This document shows, one piece after another, positions 48,572 to 59,303 of a stretch of 64,000 nucleotides of DNA. The translations under genes were made by a program, and so were the position numbers. The notes below the pieces were generated by a model that made no database searches, was not told the DNA's origin, and saw nothing but the letters and a program-made list of their open reading frames with translations. How positions within the stretch are numbered: position 1 is the first letter of the stretch; every line of letters starts with the position of its first letter. This stretch comes from Marisa cornuarietis (Eukaryota > Mollusca > Gastropoda > Architaenioglossa > Ampullariidae): positions 2,836,001 to 2,900,000 of the forward strand of contig SMMW01000087.1 of NCBI GenBank assembly GCA_004794655.1. Direction: 5' to 3'.

Positions 48572-51500
48572 TAGACGTAGACACAGGCAGTCATACATCT
48601 ATGTCTGCGCGTGCCTATGCTTGCACAGATAACAATCCAAGTACAAGTACTATTGACATTGCTAACGATCTGACCGATAGGCTTTTGGAAGACCATTTGA
48701 ATTCTGTCTGCAGATTAAACTACGACTGAAGACCTTTGGCACTTAACACACCAGTATTGTAGCTGTCACGTGACTATCCGTAAGCTGATCATGTAGCACT
48801 TATGTGATTGCCCACACACAGCCGATACTGTAGCCATCATGTGATTGCACACACAACTGATACCGTAGCTCTCTTTTGGTTCTGAACAGCCGCGTGCACG
48901 TGTCGGAGGCCACAAAAAGCAGGCTGAATGGAGAGTTTGAGCTGGAACCAGGCAACGGAGGAGACAGGGAGGACTACCTTCGTCTCTTGGGTATCAGCAC
49001 GTTTCTCGTCAAGGCCATCATCAAACCGGTGAGCACGCCACCATTTCTGTCGATGTTGTCGTTGTATAGAAGGCAAACCGTTACACAGACTTTGGATGGT
49101 TGTGCTTTACGAGGGTCAAAAAGCTGTACATATTCTGTTGACAGCGTGCTTCCAATTTTGAATTTGTCAGTATTGTTCTGAATAATTCACATGATATATT
49201 TCAACAGTTTATTATAAAGTACGTTTTATGTAAGATAAGTTGCTAAACTGTCGGCTAATCTACGATTCTTTAGATGTGATAAATGCAGCTTCGACTTACG
49301 AGTGGTTGATTGGGACGTCGCGCCATCGTACATTGAAGAACATCTGACTGTCTGAACGCTGTCGGTCATTTTACAACCCCTCTTGCACATTTGCACATTA
49401 AAAGTGAAAGCTAAAGTATTTTTACTATGCGTTTTTTCTTTTCTTTCAGATATGGTGACGGTTTATCGGTTCCTGTTAAAGATTTTTTTATTGTTTGCTT
49501 TTTCTTACACAACGTTTGCTTACGGAAAGTAGAAACATCTTGAGTGTAAACGCCGAGCTTTGGGCTTTACAACTGATAAAACACCTGTTTGTTCTTGTCC
49601 GAGTTGAGCTTCATGCATGATTGTCCACTGACGCCAGGGGGCACCACTTGTCTGCACGCACTCACCTCCAGAGCTCCGGAAACACGAGTTAGCGGGTCTC
49701 ATGGAGATAAAGAGAATCACAAAAAGAACGGAATTCAAAGAAAACAGACAATATCCACATCCAGATCGATAGAAAGGAAGATTTTTTGTGTGAACCACCC
49801 TTTCCATCCCTTGCTTTTGCGATAATTAAATTTTGTTTAATTTTAAGATGGTCACACTCTTTTTTTAGAAGATGCATGTCGTCCTGGGCTAATTGCAGTT
49901 TTAAAGAGTCTGTCGTCTGTGATGGTAGTCTATCGCAACGCATGATGGTAAATGCCATCAAAATTATTGCCTAAGGACCCGCCACATGCACTTTTTATGT
50001 CTAAAAGCATGTCATGCATTTTTCTAATGACTGACTTGGGGGTCAGCCCAGTAAAGCTATTAACCATCTACCTTTTGTGAGATAGAGTCTTTATGATACA
50101 AGCTTACAGACATCAAATGGGGACATATATTAATTAGCCATGTTATTGTAACTATGTGATAAAGGTTTGTTTGTGTGCTTATGTATAATTAGCCAGGATA
50201 GTTGTGTCAAATCGCACGCTAGACATTTGAACCTTGTATGGCTGGTTTAGTCAGGTGAGCTTCGCCCATCTGAAGTTACCTGACTGTCTTACACAACACC
50301 TTATAATGCCTGACTGTGTGAACAACAGTCTGAACAACGTCTGGCAATCTGTGGGCAGTTCCCTGCAGGGACACTGGACGCTGATGGGGCCGCTAAGGAG
50401 TCACGTGGGAGCAAAGATCATAAGAAGGACGACGTAGAAGAGGAGGAGGAGGAGAAGGACTGGGTTCAAGAGGTGATTACTAGGAGCTGAGCACAGAAAC
50501 AGATTCTCTGCCACCTTGCACTCCTCCTCCCCACAAACAAACCACTCCAACTATTTTCATTGCCGAGGTCAATACTTGTAATTTTTTTCCTAAGACAGAG
50601 TGTCAAAATCTACTCAGATACATGCTAACTTTACAGATCGACAGCTCATGTAGGCCATTCTTTTGGCCGTTTTCAGAACTGCGTGACGGGTTCTGGTGTC
50701 CATGGCAACACAACACGAAATGGCAGACATGCAAAGAGACTGGAGCAAGCACTCCTCGAGAGATCCAAAGACACGTAGGTGACTACCTGGCTACTGACAC
50801 ACTGCTTATGTCTGGCGGAAAACTACTTTCTTCGCTTGCTACTAATGAGAATTCTATTTAGACTTTCCTTCCCCCCTCCCTCCTACCCGACCTACGGAAT
50901 TGTTTTAACCTGACTGTAAAAAGGCTGTTGGCAGAAGAAGGAGGGTTGTATAAATCACTGACGGTCATGCAATCATGCGAATGTGTGTGTTTATTTGTGA
51001 ACCTGTATACGTTCATGTTTGTGAAAGTGGTACAGAGATCCTTGCGATGTGCTGCCTCTATGGGACAAAGGTTCCGATTGCCTTTTAGTGGGACACAAAA
51101 TCAAACAACTTATTACGTCGGGTGGGCCCAGTCGTACATTCTGTAAGGTCTGTTGTAAATGAACAAAAAGCAAATATATTGAATAGTATACGCTTTTTGT
51201 AGATTTTTTAAATTATTTTTTAATCAGAACAAAAGCCTGGAAATTTGCGGGGGTAAAACAGAATCAATCAACTGAAATATAATTCCACCTTTGTCCTTCA
51301 TGTTTGCTCTTCCCCAGGGAACTGTGGTCTAAGGCCCACCCCATGACGCTTCGGTTTCACGATAGCTCAAGGGAGGCGCGGTATCAGCGGCGACACGAGC
51401 TGGAGACTGTGTACAGCATGGCCGGCCTGTGTGTGGTCCTGGCGCTCACTACAGCCGCCCAGCTCTGCGTCCTGCCCAGGCGAGTGCCTTTGAATGCAAT

Positions 51501-51662
51501 CAATAATTCTCATCGACAACCTTCAAAGATTTCCAGTCAGAAAGCCTTATCGCAATAAATCTTGCCTGTAACGTCTGGAGGGTTGAAAAAAATCTTTATT
51601 CGGACATAGAGACGGTGACAATTTTATATGTGTGCACGACAGGCATAGTATCATAGTATCAG

Positions 51663-51718
<56 letters not shown>

Positions 51719-54700
51719 CGCGATTGCGTGGAAAGGGTAGTGGGAGCGCTGCAGATTCTAAGACCTTAACTGTTGGAATATATGTAGAGACAAAGCATCG
51801 AATTTATTCTTCGGAATATCGGAATCCGATGAAACCAAGAAGTTAAGCATAGTAGGTAAAGCTGCACTCAGTACATAAACTCTGAAGTATTTTCTGTTTG
51901 AAAGCTGTTATAAGAAGACAGTCTCAACAAGTTATTTCACCAATCCCGCCTTTCGCCTGTCGCGAAGTTCCCGTTCATCTCGATCGCCATTTTGTTACGG
52001 CAGCCTGCTTCTCACCCGAATTGTACTGCTGCCAGTTGTGAGTCGGTGTCCAGTGTCAGTGTCCAGCTGTTCGATCTCCAGCTGCGACTCATGGTCTTGC
52101 TATTGAAGGGTTCTGGACTCAACTCAAATGCAGAATGTGTGTAGATGGTAGGCAGTGGGGCGCCGTAGTCAGACCTCGTTGAACCTTCCCTGGCATTGGA
52201 ATGTCGCCAACACACACCCTTGTTTAACGGGCAAAGCACCAACAGCGCCACCTCCCACAAGTTGTCGTTGTCGATCTGTGCGGCTGTTATTAACATATTC
52301 CCCGCTTTCTGACAGGAGTCTGCGCTTGTCTGTTCTTTGCTTATTCTCTCGTCTTCCCAGAAGCCAGTCTTCAAGTGCTCGTCATTTCTCTCCTGTGCGA
52401 ACCTAGCAACTCTACTCATCACAGTGCTAGTCGCCTTTCCACAAACATCACCAAAAGAGTAAAAGAAAGTCTGTTCAGTTATAACGGGGAAACGTTTGGG
52501 AAGGTGACTAAAAGCTAGTGACAAGCAAGTTTTTTTTAAAAATTTCTATATTAAGTGCAAAATCGCATCCGTCCTATATATATATGTGTGTGTGTATATA
52601 TATATAGCGCAGCGTTGTATGCATAGGAAGTATATACACACAGTGCAAAGTTGTATCCAATGTGTGTTTACATAGATCAATATATATATTAATATATAGA
52701 GAGAGAAATAAAGAGCTCAACATTACATCTACAGTATGTACACAGATAAACGTTGCATTCATAATAAACTATATATATATATATCAACATTGCATCCGCA
52801 GTGTGTATATAGACAGTTCAAACATTCTATCAAAAATACATACATTGCAACATTGCATCCATATTATATACAGCTCAACATTGCATCCATATTATATACA
52901 GCTCAACATTGTATCCATTTTATACACAGCACAACATTGCATGCATATTATATACAGCTCAACATTACATGCATATTATATACAGCTCAAAATCGCATCC
53001 ACATTATATACAGCTCAACATTGTATCCATATTATATACAGCTCAACATTGTATTCATATTATATACAGCTCAACATTGCATCCATATTATATACAGCTC
53101 AACATTGTATCCATATTATATACAGCTCAACATTGCATCCATATTATATACAGCTCAACATCGCATCCAGATTATATACAGCTCAACATTGTATCCATAT
53201 TATATACAGCTCAACATTGTATCCATATTATATACAGCTCAACATTGTATCCATATTATATACAGCTCAACATTGTATCCATATTATATACAGCTCAACA
53301 TTGTATCCATATTATATACAGCTCAACATTGTATCCATATTATATACAGCTCAACATTGTATCCATATTATATACAGATCAACATTGTATCCATATTATA
53401 CACAGCTCAACATTGTATCCATATTATATACAGCTCAACATTGCATCCATATTATATACAGATCAACATTGTATTCATATTATATACAGCTCAACATTGC
53501 ATGCATATTATATACAACTCAACATTGTATTCATATTATATACAGCTCAACATTGCATCCATATTATATACAGCTCAACATTGTATCCATATTATATACA
53601 GCTCAACATTGTATTCATATTATATACAGCTCAACATTGCATGCATATTATATACAACTCAACATTGTATTCATATTATATACAGCTCAACATTGCATCC
53701 ATATTATATACAGCTCAACATTGTATCCATATTATATACAGCTCAACATTGTATTCATATTATATACAGCTCAACATTGCATGCATATTATATACAGCTC
53801 AACATTGCATCCATATTATATACAGCTCAACATTGCATCCATATTATATACAGCTCAACATTGCATCCATATTATATACAGCTCAACATTGTATTCATAT
53901 TATATACAGCTCAACATTGCATCCATATTATATACAGCTCAACATTGCATCCGTAGTTTACGGCATTTGACATCCTTTGTTTTGCCTATTGTAGGATAAT
54001 TAACATATTTACTTGTGGTTCAAGTTTCGTTAACTTGTCCTTTTTTCGAGGTTACAGGTGTAATTTTGTGTGTTTAAATAAATGTATCAATAAATGCTAA
54101 TTACCACACTCACTTACTATTGTCTGATTTCTGCTTAAAATTCAATTGATTCCACAGGTCTCTAGTTACTATTTTGGCCTTGATCTCAGGAGAGCTGATC
54201 CTGGTTTTTATGACAGTGGTCTCCATGACAACAGTCTTCTGCCTGGTAATTCCGACTCTAACCCTTCTTGTAACCCCCTCCCCCAGACTGCAGAAGAGCA
54301 TTTCCATATATTACAGCTATCTTTTAAACTTAAATCTCTTTCTAAGCATATTAGTACTTTCAAAGTTTAGTCTACAAATATCTCAATAAGGATAGGAATA
54401 CTTTAAAACATTTAGTCTAGTTGCATGCTCTCTCCTTTGTCTGAGTCTGTGCGCCCCACTAAGCGTGAAATAGAGAATAAAAAAATAATAAAAAATTTGG
54501 CTGAAATATATGCTGATTACAGAAGTTATTACAAGTGAAATCGTAGACTGTAGGGGAATTAATTAATCAAAGTGCATGTCTTTACAACAACGGAAAGAAA
54601 TGTCTGTCCCTAGACACACAGCTCTTTACACTCGTTCTCTAGAAGACTTTGAGACCGAGGTCGAAGAGTTCATTAAACGCCAAGACTTTTCCAGAGACTG

Positions 54701-57635
54701 CCCAAAAGGATCCTTCGCTTTGCGCATGCTCTAGACGACAGTCGAGTTGCACGTACATTGTGGGGCTTGACAGCCGTCTTGATCGTCATCTTGGTGGACA
54801 TGGCGGAGATTGTAAGTCAACGTTCACACAATGCCTGCTAACACTACCGCAGAAACCGAGTGACTGAGAGTGTGGGTGAGTCACAAAGAGGGAGAGAGAG
54901 AGAGGAAGAAAGAAAGAGAGAGAGAGAGAGGAAGAAAGAGAGAGAGAGATGGGTGAGTGAATGAATAGGGGCATGATGTCGTGCGGGCTTGCGTGATGAT
55001 ACATTGTAAATACTCGTACACTTTAGAAGACATACAGTTAGCCTGGGCTTTCGTGTGGGCTTTCGGAAGTTTAACCTCAGTTAACGTTTAGAACAATGTC
55101 GTCCTTAACCTCAGGTGCAGTGCAACGCCCACAAGCCCTCATCAGCGACAAACGTCACGGGAGTTGTCCTTGACCCTGATGACCCTCGCTGTCAGTACCC
55201 GGTCTACTTCGTGCACTCGGGGTACTTGGTGCTGCTGGGTGTGACGTCCATGGTTCAAATCGACTACATCGTCCGGGTGCCTGTCATCGTCGTTTGCACC
55301 GTCATGTTCAGCGTCATCTACGTGACCGCCTACGGGGACCTCTTCGACGGTTATGACGCGGTCCTTTATGCTGAGTAGGTGTTTGTTTTCTCCTCCCTGT
55401 GTTTGAAGACAAGTTTGCCTGTCCCGTCCTTAAGCCTTAACAAACCAAGATGTAGGAATGTGCATATAAGCTTGTGTGGATATAATGAATTTGAAGAAAA
55501 GAGGCCGAAGAGCGCACACAAGGGTTAACTTTGGGACTATTGTGCCTTTCTTTTTTTTCAGAAATTCTCTCTACCTACCCTCGAAGGATCGCCTGTCTAT
55601 CCAGCTGGCTTGCGCAGCTGTGGCCATGATTATCCTTACCAGAAAGGTGCTTGACATCATTTCTAGCAGTCGTTTACCCAAGGAATGTTTTCCGGACCTT
55701 CTCTTCTCCCTCCCCCACAACTCCTGCATCTTTTGGCATTAAAAAAAAGAGGTTAGCTTAGCGACGACATCGCAGCGCCTGTTGTAAGACGTTGTGGGGC
55801 TGTTTCAGATAGAGACTCTCTCCCGGAAGCTGTACCTGTGGCAGGAGGGGGCTGACGCGCAGAAAGACCGCGCCTCGGAGCTGCGGCGCAAGAACGAGGC
55901 TCTCGTGTACAACCTGCTTCCGGCTCACGTGGCACGAGACTTCATCGGTCAACGGAAACGAGACAACGTGAGATTTCATTCCTTAACCATGACACATGTG
56001 TAACAAACAGTTACCGTTAGACAATCCACATCGCTTACGCAGGGGGATGTTACGGGTATTCGCAGGGCACTTCGAGGAAATCTTAGGACACTCACTCGCT
56101 CCAACGCCAGGGCACTTGCAGGTCTTGTCAACCGAACACAAGTTCACTCATAAACTTTGTGAAGCAAACGTTAGCGTACACACAGGGCAATGATATGATG
56201 GTGAGCAAACATCAAGAAATGTCAAAAGCAAACGATAAACATAAACATTATACTTAAGCCAGTAGTTAGTCAATGATTAACATTTGTTGTTCTGTATGGG
56301 TTGAACAAGGAGAATAATTTGAATATTTACAGTTTAAAAATGTGCGTACGTGTACGTAGTTTGCGCGCCTAGTTATATAAATATGCACACGCACTCACGC
56401 ACACACACACAGACACACAAACACATGCACGCATAGATACATGCATACAACAAGAGAGAGTTATAAGAGAGTGAGAGAGTGAAAAACAGATGAGATTTCT
56501 CGATAGTTTCAGAACAGACTTTTAGTATAAATTCGGCAAACATCTGTAGAGTCACTGACAGTTAAGCCGAGAACACTTGTGTTGTTGGTGTCTCCAAGGA
56601 TCTGTACAGTCACTCATACGACGAGGCAGGGGTCATGTTTGCAGCCTGCCCCAACTTCACCGACTTCTACAACGAGAGCTCCGTCAATAACAACGGCCTT
56701 GAGTGCCTCCGCTTTCTCAACGAGATCATCTCCGACTACGACGAACTGCTGCAGAGCCCGAGGTTCGAGTCCATCGTCAAGATCAAAACTGTGGGCTCCA
56801 CCTACATGGCGGCCAGCGGCATGACGGCCTCAAGGAGCCCCACAAAGGTTAGGACCTCGCACAGGCTGCCAGGGCCAACCTTTGCCCTCTATGGTACTAT
56901 TTGATAAAGAGACGGCGGTGAAGGGAGAGGCAGGCGGTTATTGCAAACTTTGACCGCGGACATGATTGAGATTGGCGGTGGAAGTATTTTCACTACTTTT
57001 TTTAAAGTCAGTCGTTAATACTCAGTTAATCACTTCTGTCTCCTCTCCTTTCCCTCATTTAGTCTTTCGTTCATTCATTCTTTCTTTTGTCGGTCTCAAG
57101 TAGGTGTTTATTGTTAGTATTCTCTGTCGCTGACAGCATTTTCAAAACCTGTTCTCTCCAGTGCATCTCTAGGCGTGTGTCCGCACACAACAGCTTGCGG
57201 CTTTTTTGCTGTGCAGCTGATGCAGTTTTTTTATTTTTTTATTTTTGCAGGAGCTACGACTGCGAGACAGATGGCAGCACCTTGACGATCTTGTCCAGTT
57301 CGCTCTGAGCATGCGCGAAGTTCTGAAACGGATTAACGAGCAGTCGTTTAACAACTTCATCCTCCGGATAGGTTGGTGTTCCATGGCGGCCTGTACATTA
57401 CATGTTACATGTACTATCTTAACATTCTGCATTGGTAATGCATTACTAATATTTCACTGTTTTGCTAGCTCAAAACATTACCTGTATATCTAAGGTGTCA
57501 TACGTACTAACGTATTACAGGACACGCACTGTCATACACTAATAATAATAACAACACAGTGAACTTATTTATTCGGTCCTATGTGCAGGGTCATGGCGCT
57601 TTACAGAAAGAAAGACACACACGCACGCGCGCGCG

Positions 57636-57666
<31 letters not shown>

Positions 57667-58037
57667 ATACACGAACGCACGCAAAAAACATAGAATGCCT
57701 TATGAGATGAAAGATATGTAACCAGACGCTGCTTCCAGTGTGCACAATTCTTTAATAATACACCGCATGTATTATCTTACTGCCTACTGTCTAAAACATC
57801 ACAACGCATGCATTAATGTATTAATCACATGCACTACTCATACACTACATACCCGAGCATATTACTTGCACTGTATAATGCACTACATACACTAATGAAT
57901 TATATTAACATGTAACACATTACATGCACTACCTACAGCAGGGGTGGGAAACGTATACCGCCCGCCATGGCAACCGTAGACTCCAGTAAATCTATGAGCT
58001 TTTTCCATAGCAATATAAATGTAGATATAAGTGAATA

Positions 58038-58084
<47 letters not shown>

Positions 58085-59303
58085 AACGTAAATGTTGAAG
58101 GACAAACAAGGAACATCCAATATTTTGGAGTATTGTGCATATACGTGACCTTCACCCCACGCCATGGGTAGACCACTTCCGGTTTGATGTCGGGCGTCGG
58201 CTTTTACAATAAAAATAAAATGATCGTCGACATTGCTGTGTACCCTAGTGTATAGTTCGCTTATAAGGCTCCAACATAGTCCTCTCATGAATTTCACTGT
58301 CTCCATGTCTTTCTCTGCTCTTATCTCATCTTCTCACTCTTGCTCGCTCACTCTCTCTCTCTCTCAATCTCTTTATATCGCTCTCACATTCTGTTTCTCA
58401 ATCTGTGTGTGTGCGCGCACGCGCATGTGCGTGTACGCGCGCGCGTGCGCGGCGTGTGTGTGTGCGTACGTGCGTGCGTGCGTGCGTGTGTGTGTGTGTC
58501 TCTGTGTGTGTGTGTTTTTGATCGACCAGCTGGCAGTGGTAATCACCAGCTGAGCAGACATCAATTTTCCGCTGTACACGTTTTCTGGAAATATTGAGCT
58601 TTGTATAAAAGACAATAAGAGGCTGTCCACCATTGAGGCATCAATCACATATCGTGGTTTTATCGTCTCAATTGTTATTCACCAGGTATTATTAATAGTC
58701 TTGTCCTCTCAATTGTCATTGACCAGATGCTAATTATGGCCCTAACATCTCAATTGTTGACCAGGTCTTAATCATGGTCCTATCATCGCCGGGGTTATCG
58801 GTGCTCGCAAGCCGCATTACGACATATGGGGCAACACGGTCAACGTGGCCAGCAGGATGGAGTCAACAGGTGTGTCGGGCAAAATCCAGGTCAGTCGGAC
58901 AAGGTCCAGGTGTGTCGGGCAAAGTGCAGGTGGGGTCGGGCAAGGTCCAGACGAGTCGGAAAAGATTCAAAGTTTGGCTTGTTCTCCTCGTTACTGAAGT
59001 TTCTGTGTAGTAGACGCAAAGGCGCCAACTTTTCTACCAACTGACCTCAAACAAGTTTTAATGTAGCCTTATAGCCTGCTGTTTCCTTCCTTAGATTTAG
59101 CATGTTAAATGAAGCCATTGCCTTTTAACTTTGATGATTCTTTTCAGGTTGTCGAAGAGACCAAAGAAATTCTGGAAGAGTTTGGCTATATTTTTGAAAA
59201 ACGGGGATTAATTAAAGTGAAGGGTAAAGGTGAACTTACAACTTACTTTTTGGAAGGTCATCGAACTGTTGAGGTTCAGATGCCAAACCAAGTTCCCGTT
59301 TAA
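40050..59303 (+). CDS. ADCY3: Membrane adenylate cyclase, type 3-like (19 coding exons, 1070 aa)
   Basis: Makes cAMP from ATP at the plasma or ciliary membrane. Exons: 40050-40718, 42804-42953, 45028-45149, 47531-47642, 47766-47893, 48365-48523, 48890-49028, 50359-50472, 50677-50774, 51318-51479, 54158-54245, 54695-54811, 55115-55374, 55562-55646, 55809-55967, 56599-56847, 57251-57371, 58765-58889, 59148-59303. All frames join (3213 nt). Layout is TM1-6, C1a, C1b, TM7-12, C2, the class III transmembrane cyclase plan. Vertebrate AC3 is the nearest match: [57 protein letters not shown]. The start is the ATG at 40050, just after an acceptor; an out-of-frame ATG at 40042 opens an 8-codon upstream ORF. 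Exon 8's acceptor and the GC donor of exon 10 are the least certain borders. Confidence 0.92.
40735..40825. repeat. (ATGT)n microsatellite
   Basis: About 22 tetranucleotide copies starting only 16 bp after the exon 1 donor at 40719 of the cyclase gene. It reads through as Met-Tyr-Val-Cys repeats. Confidence 0.95.
44009..44500. repeat. 32-bp minisatellite, about 15 copies
   Basis: Unit AGCCCCTCCTCTCAGTACAA followed by CACTGTGTCAAT. Period 32 bp, checked between starts at 44042 and 44074. Lies in intron 2 of the cyclase gene. Confidence 0.95.
45492..45842 (-). mobile_element. LINE 3'-end fragment in a cyclase intron
   Basis: Minus-strand ORF with [20 protein letters not shown] followed by a basic helix-like stretch ([14 protein letters not shown]). 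This is the C-terminal zinc-knuckle-like region (CPLC...HFL..CP) typical of the end of LINE ORF2; one of the usual cysteines reads Ala. Antisense to the cyclase gene, intron 3. Confidence 0.6.
48530..48572. repeat. (CT)n(CA)n microsatellite after cyclase exon 6
   Basis: Begins within about 10 bp of the exon 6 donor (48524). Confidence 0.9.
50359..50774 (+). other. ADCY3: ADCY3-like exons 8-9: C1b linker
   Basis: Residues 494-563. Exon 8 is acidic ([15 protein letters not shown]). Exon 9 has [13 protein letters not shown], matching the LNQLLNEALLERES helix of AC3. Exon 8 is taken to start after GGGCAG at 50358, because the better-looking TGCAG at 50368 gives the wrong phase. An unseen extra exon between 49028 and 50359 is possible. 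Confidence 0.65.
51667..51715. repeat. (GT)n microsatellite
   Basis: GT run in cyclase intron 10. Confidence 0.95.
52850..53955 (+). repeat. 28-bp minisatellite, about 39 copies
   Basis: Unit CATTGTATCCATATTATATA followed by CAGCTCAA, with mainly C/T variation at TTGCATCC or TTGTATCC. Diverged relatives extend left to about 52590. Because 28 is not a multiple of 3 and the unit has no stop in any plus frame, all three plus frames stay open (445, 406 and 353 codons). Lies in cyclase intron 10. Confidence 0.95.
57618..57668. repeat. (CG)n(CA)n microsatellite
   Basis: CGCACGCGCGCG run followed by CA repeats in cyclase intron 17. Confidence 0.9.
58036..58083. repeat. (ATG)n microsatellite
   Basis: Trinucleotide run in cyclase intron 17. 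A GT/GC-rich tract follows at 58405-58515. Confidence 0.9.
58666..58788 (+). repeat. Three tandem copies of the exon 18 acceptor region
   Basis: Three units of about 41 bp, each starting TCTCAATTG, containing a CCAG (ending 58685, 58726 and 58764) and followed by a similar stretch of about 20 nt. The third is the acceptor used by exon 18. Confidence 0.75.
58870..58967 (+). repeat. Tandem copies of the exon 18 donor region
   Basis: 20-bp units: GTGTGTCGGGCAAAATCCAG (58870-58889, exon end), then 58890-58909, 58910-58929, 58930-58950 and a decayed fifth. Most read ...TCGGGCAAGGTCCAG followed by GT. Confidence 0.85.

Larger units (their letters stand above)
45028..49028 (+). other. ADCY3: ADCY3-like exons 3-7: C1a catalytic half
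   Basis: Residues 274-493. FADIVGFT (Asp319) and ILGDCYYC (Asp363) supply the two metal-binding aspartates of class III cyclases. [16 protein letters not shown] follows. The loop then reads [18 protein letters not shown], where typical C1 domains have DVWS.DV..AN; the Trp is Leu here. Ends with [10 protein letters not shown] and FLVKAIIKP. Exon joins are phase 2, 0, 2, 2, 0. Confidence 0.88.
51318..55646 (+). other. ADCY3: ADCY3-like exons 10-14: second membrane domain
   Basis: Residues about 564-801. Exon 10 begins with [14 protein letters not shown] (AC3: MRFMDPEMETRY) and TM7. Exons 11-14 give [72 protein letters not shown] and [14 protein letters not shown]. Exon 13 has an extracellular N-glycosylation sequon NVT where AC3 also has one. 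The exon 10 donor reads CCCAG|GCGAGT, a GC donor. Confidence 0.85.
55809..59303 (+). other. ADCY3: ADCY3-like exons 15-19: C2 catalytic half
   Basis: Residues 802-1070. Exon 15 holds the linker helix and [11 protein letters not shown]. Exon 16 has [15 protein letters not shown] and [14 protein letters not shown] (Lys917, adenine-recognising in class III enzymes). Exon 18 has [16 protein letters not shown] (Asp997, Asn1004, Arg1008, the purine-recognising and transition-state residues). Exon 19 ends [15 protein letters not shown]. All expected C2 residues are present, so with C1 the enzyme should be catalytically competent. Confidence 0.9.

Noticed and set aside
50369..50472. Alternative start of cyclase exon 8 at the better-looking CTGCAG acceptor
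   Set aside because: It leaves the wrong phase relative to exon 7 (stop or frame break), whereas the acceptor at 50358 keeps phase 0. Kept as an uncertainty in the gene entry.
52012..52524. 170-codon minus-strand ORF in cyclase intron 10
   Set aside because: Fairly long and non-repetitive, but it shows no recognisable domain, no splice partners, and lies antisense in an intron. Left unannotated; a transcript check would decide.
52662..53999. Three long overlapping plus-strand ORFs (445, 406 and 353 codons)
   Set aside because: All are translations of the stop-free 28-bp minisatellite in three frames.
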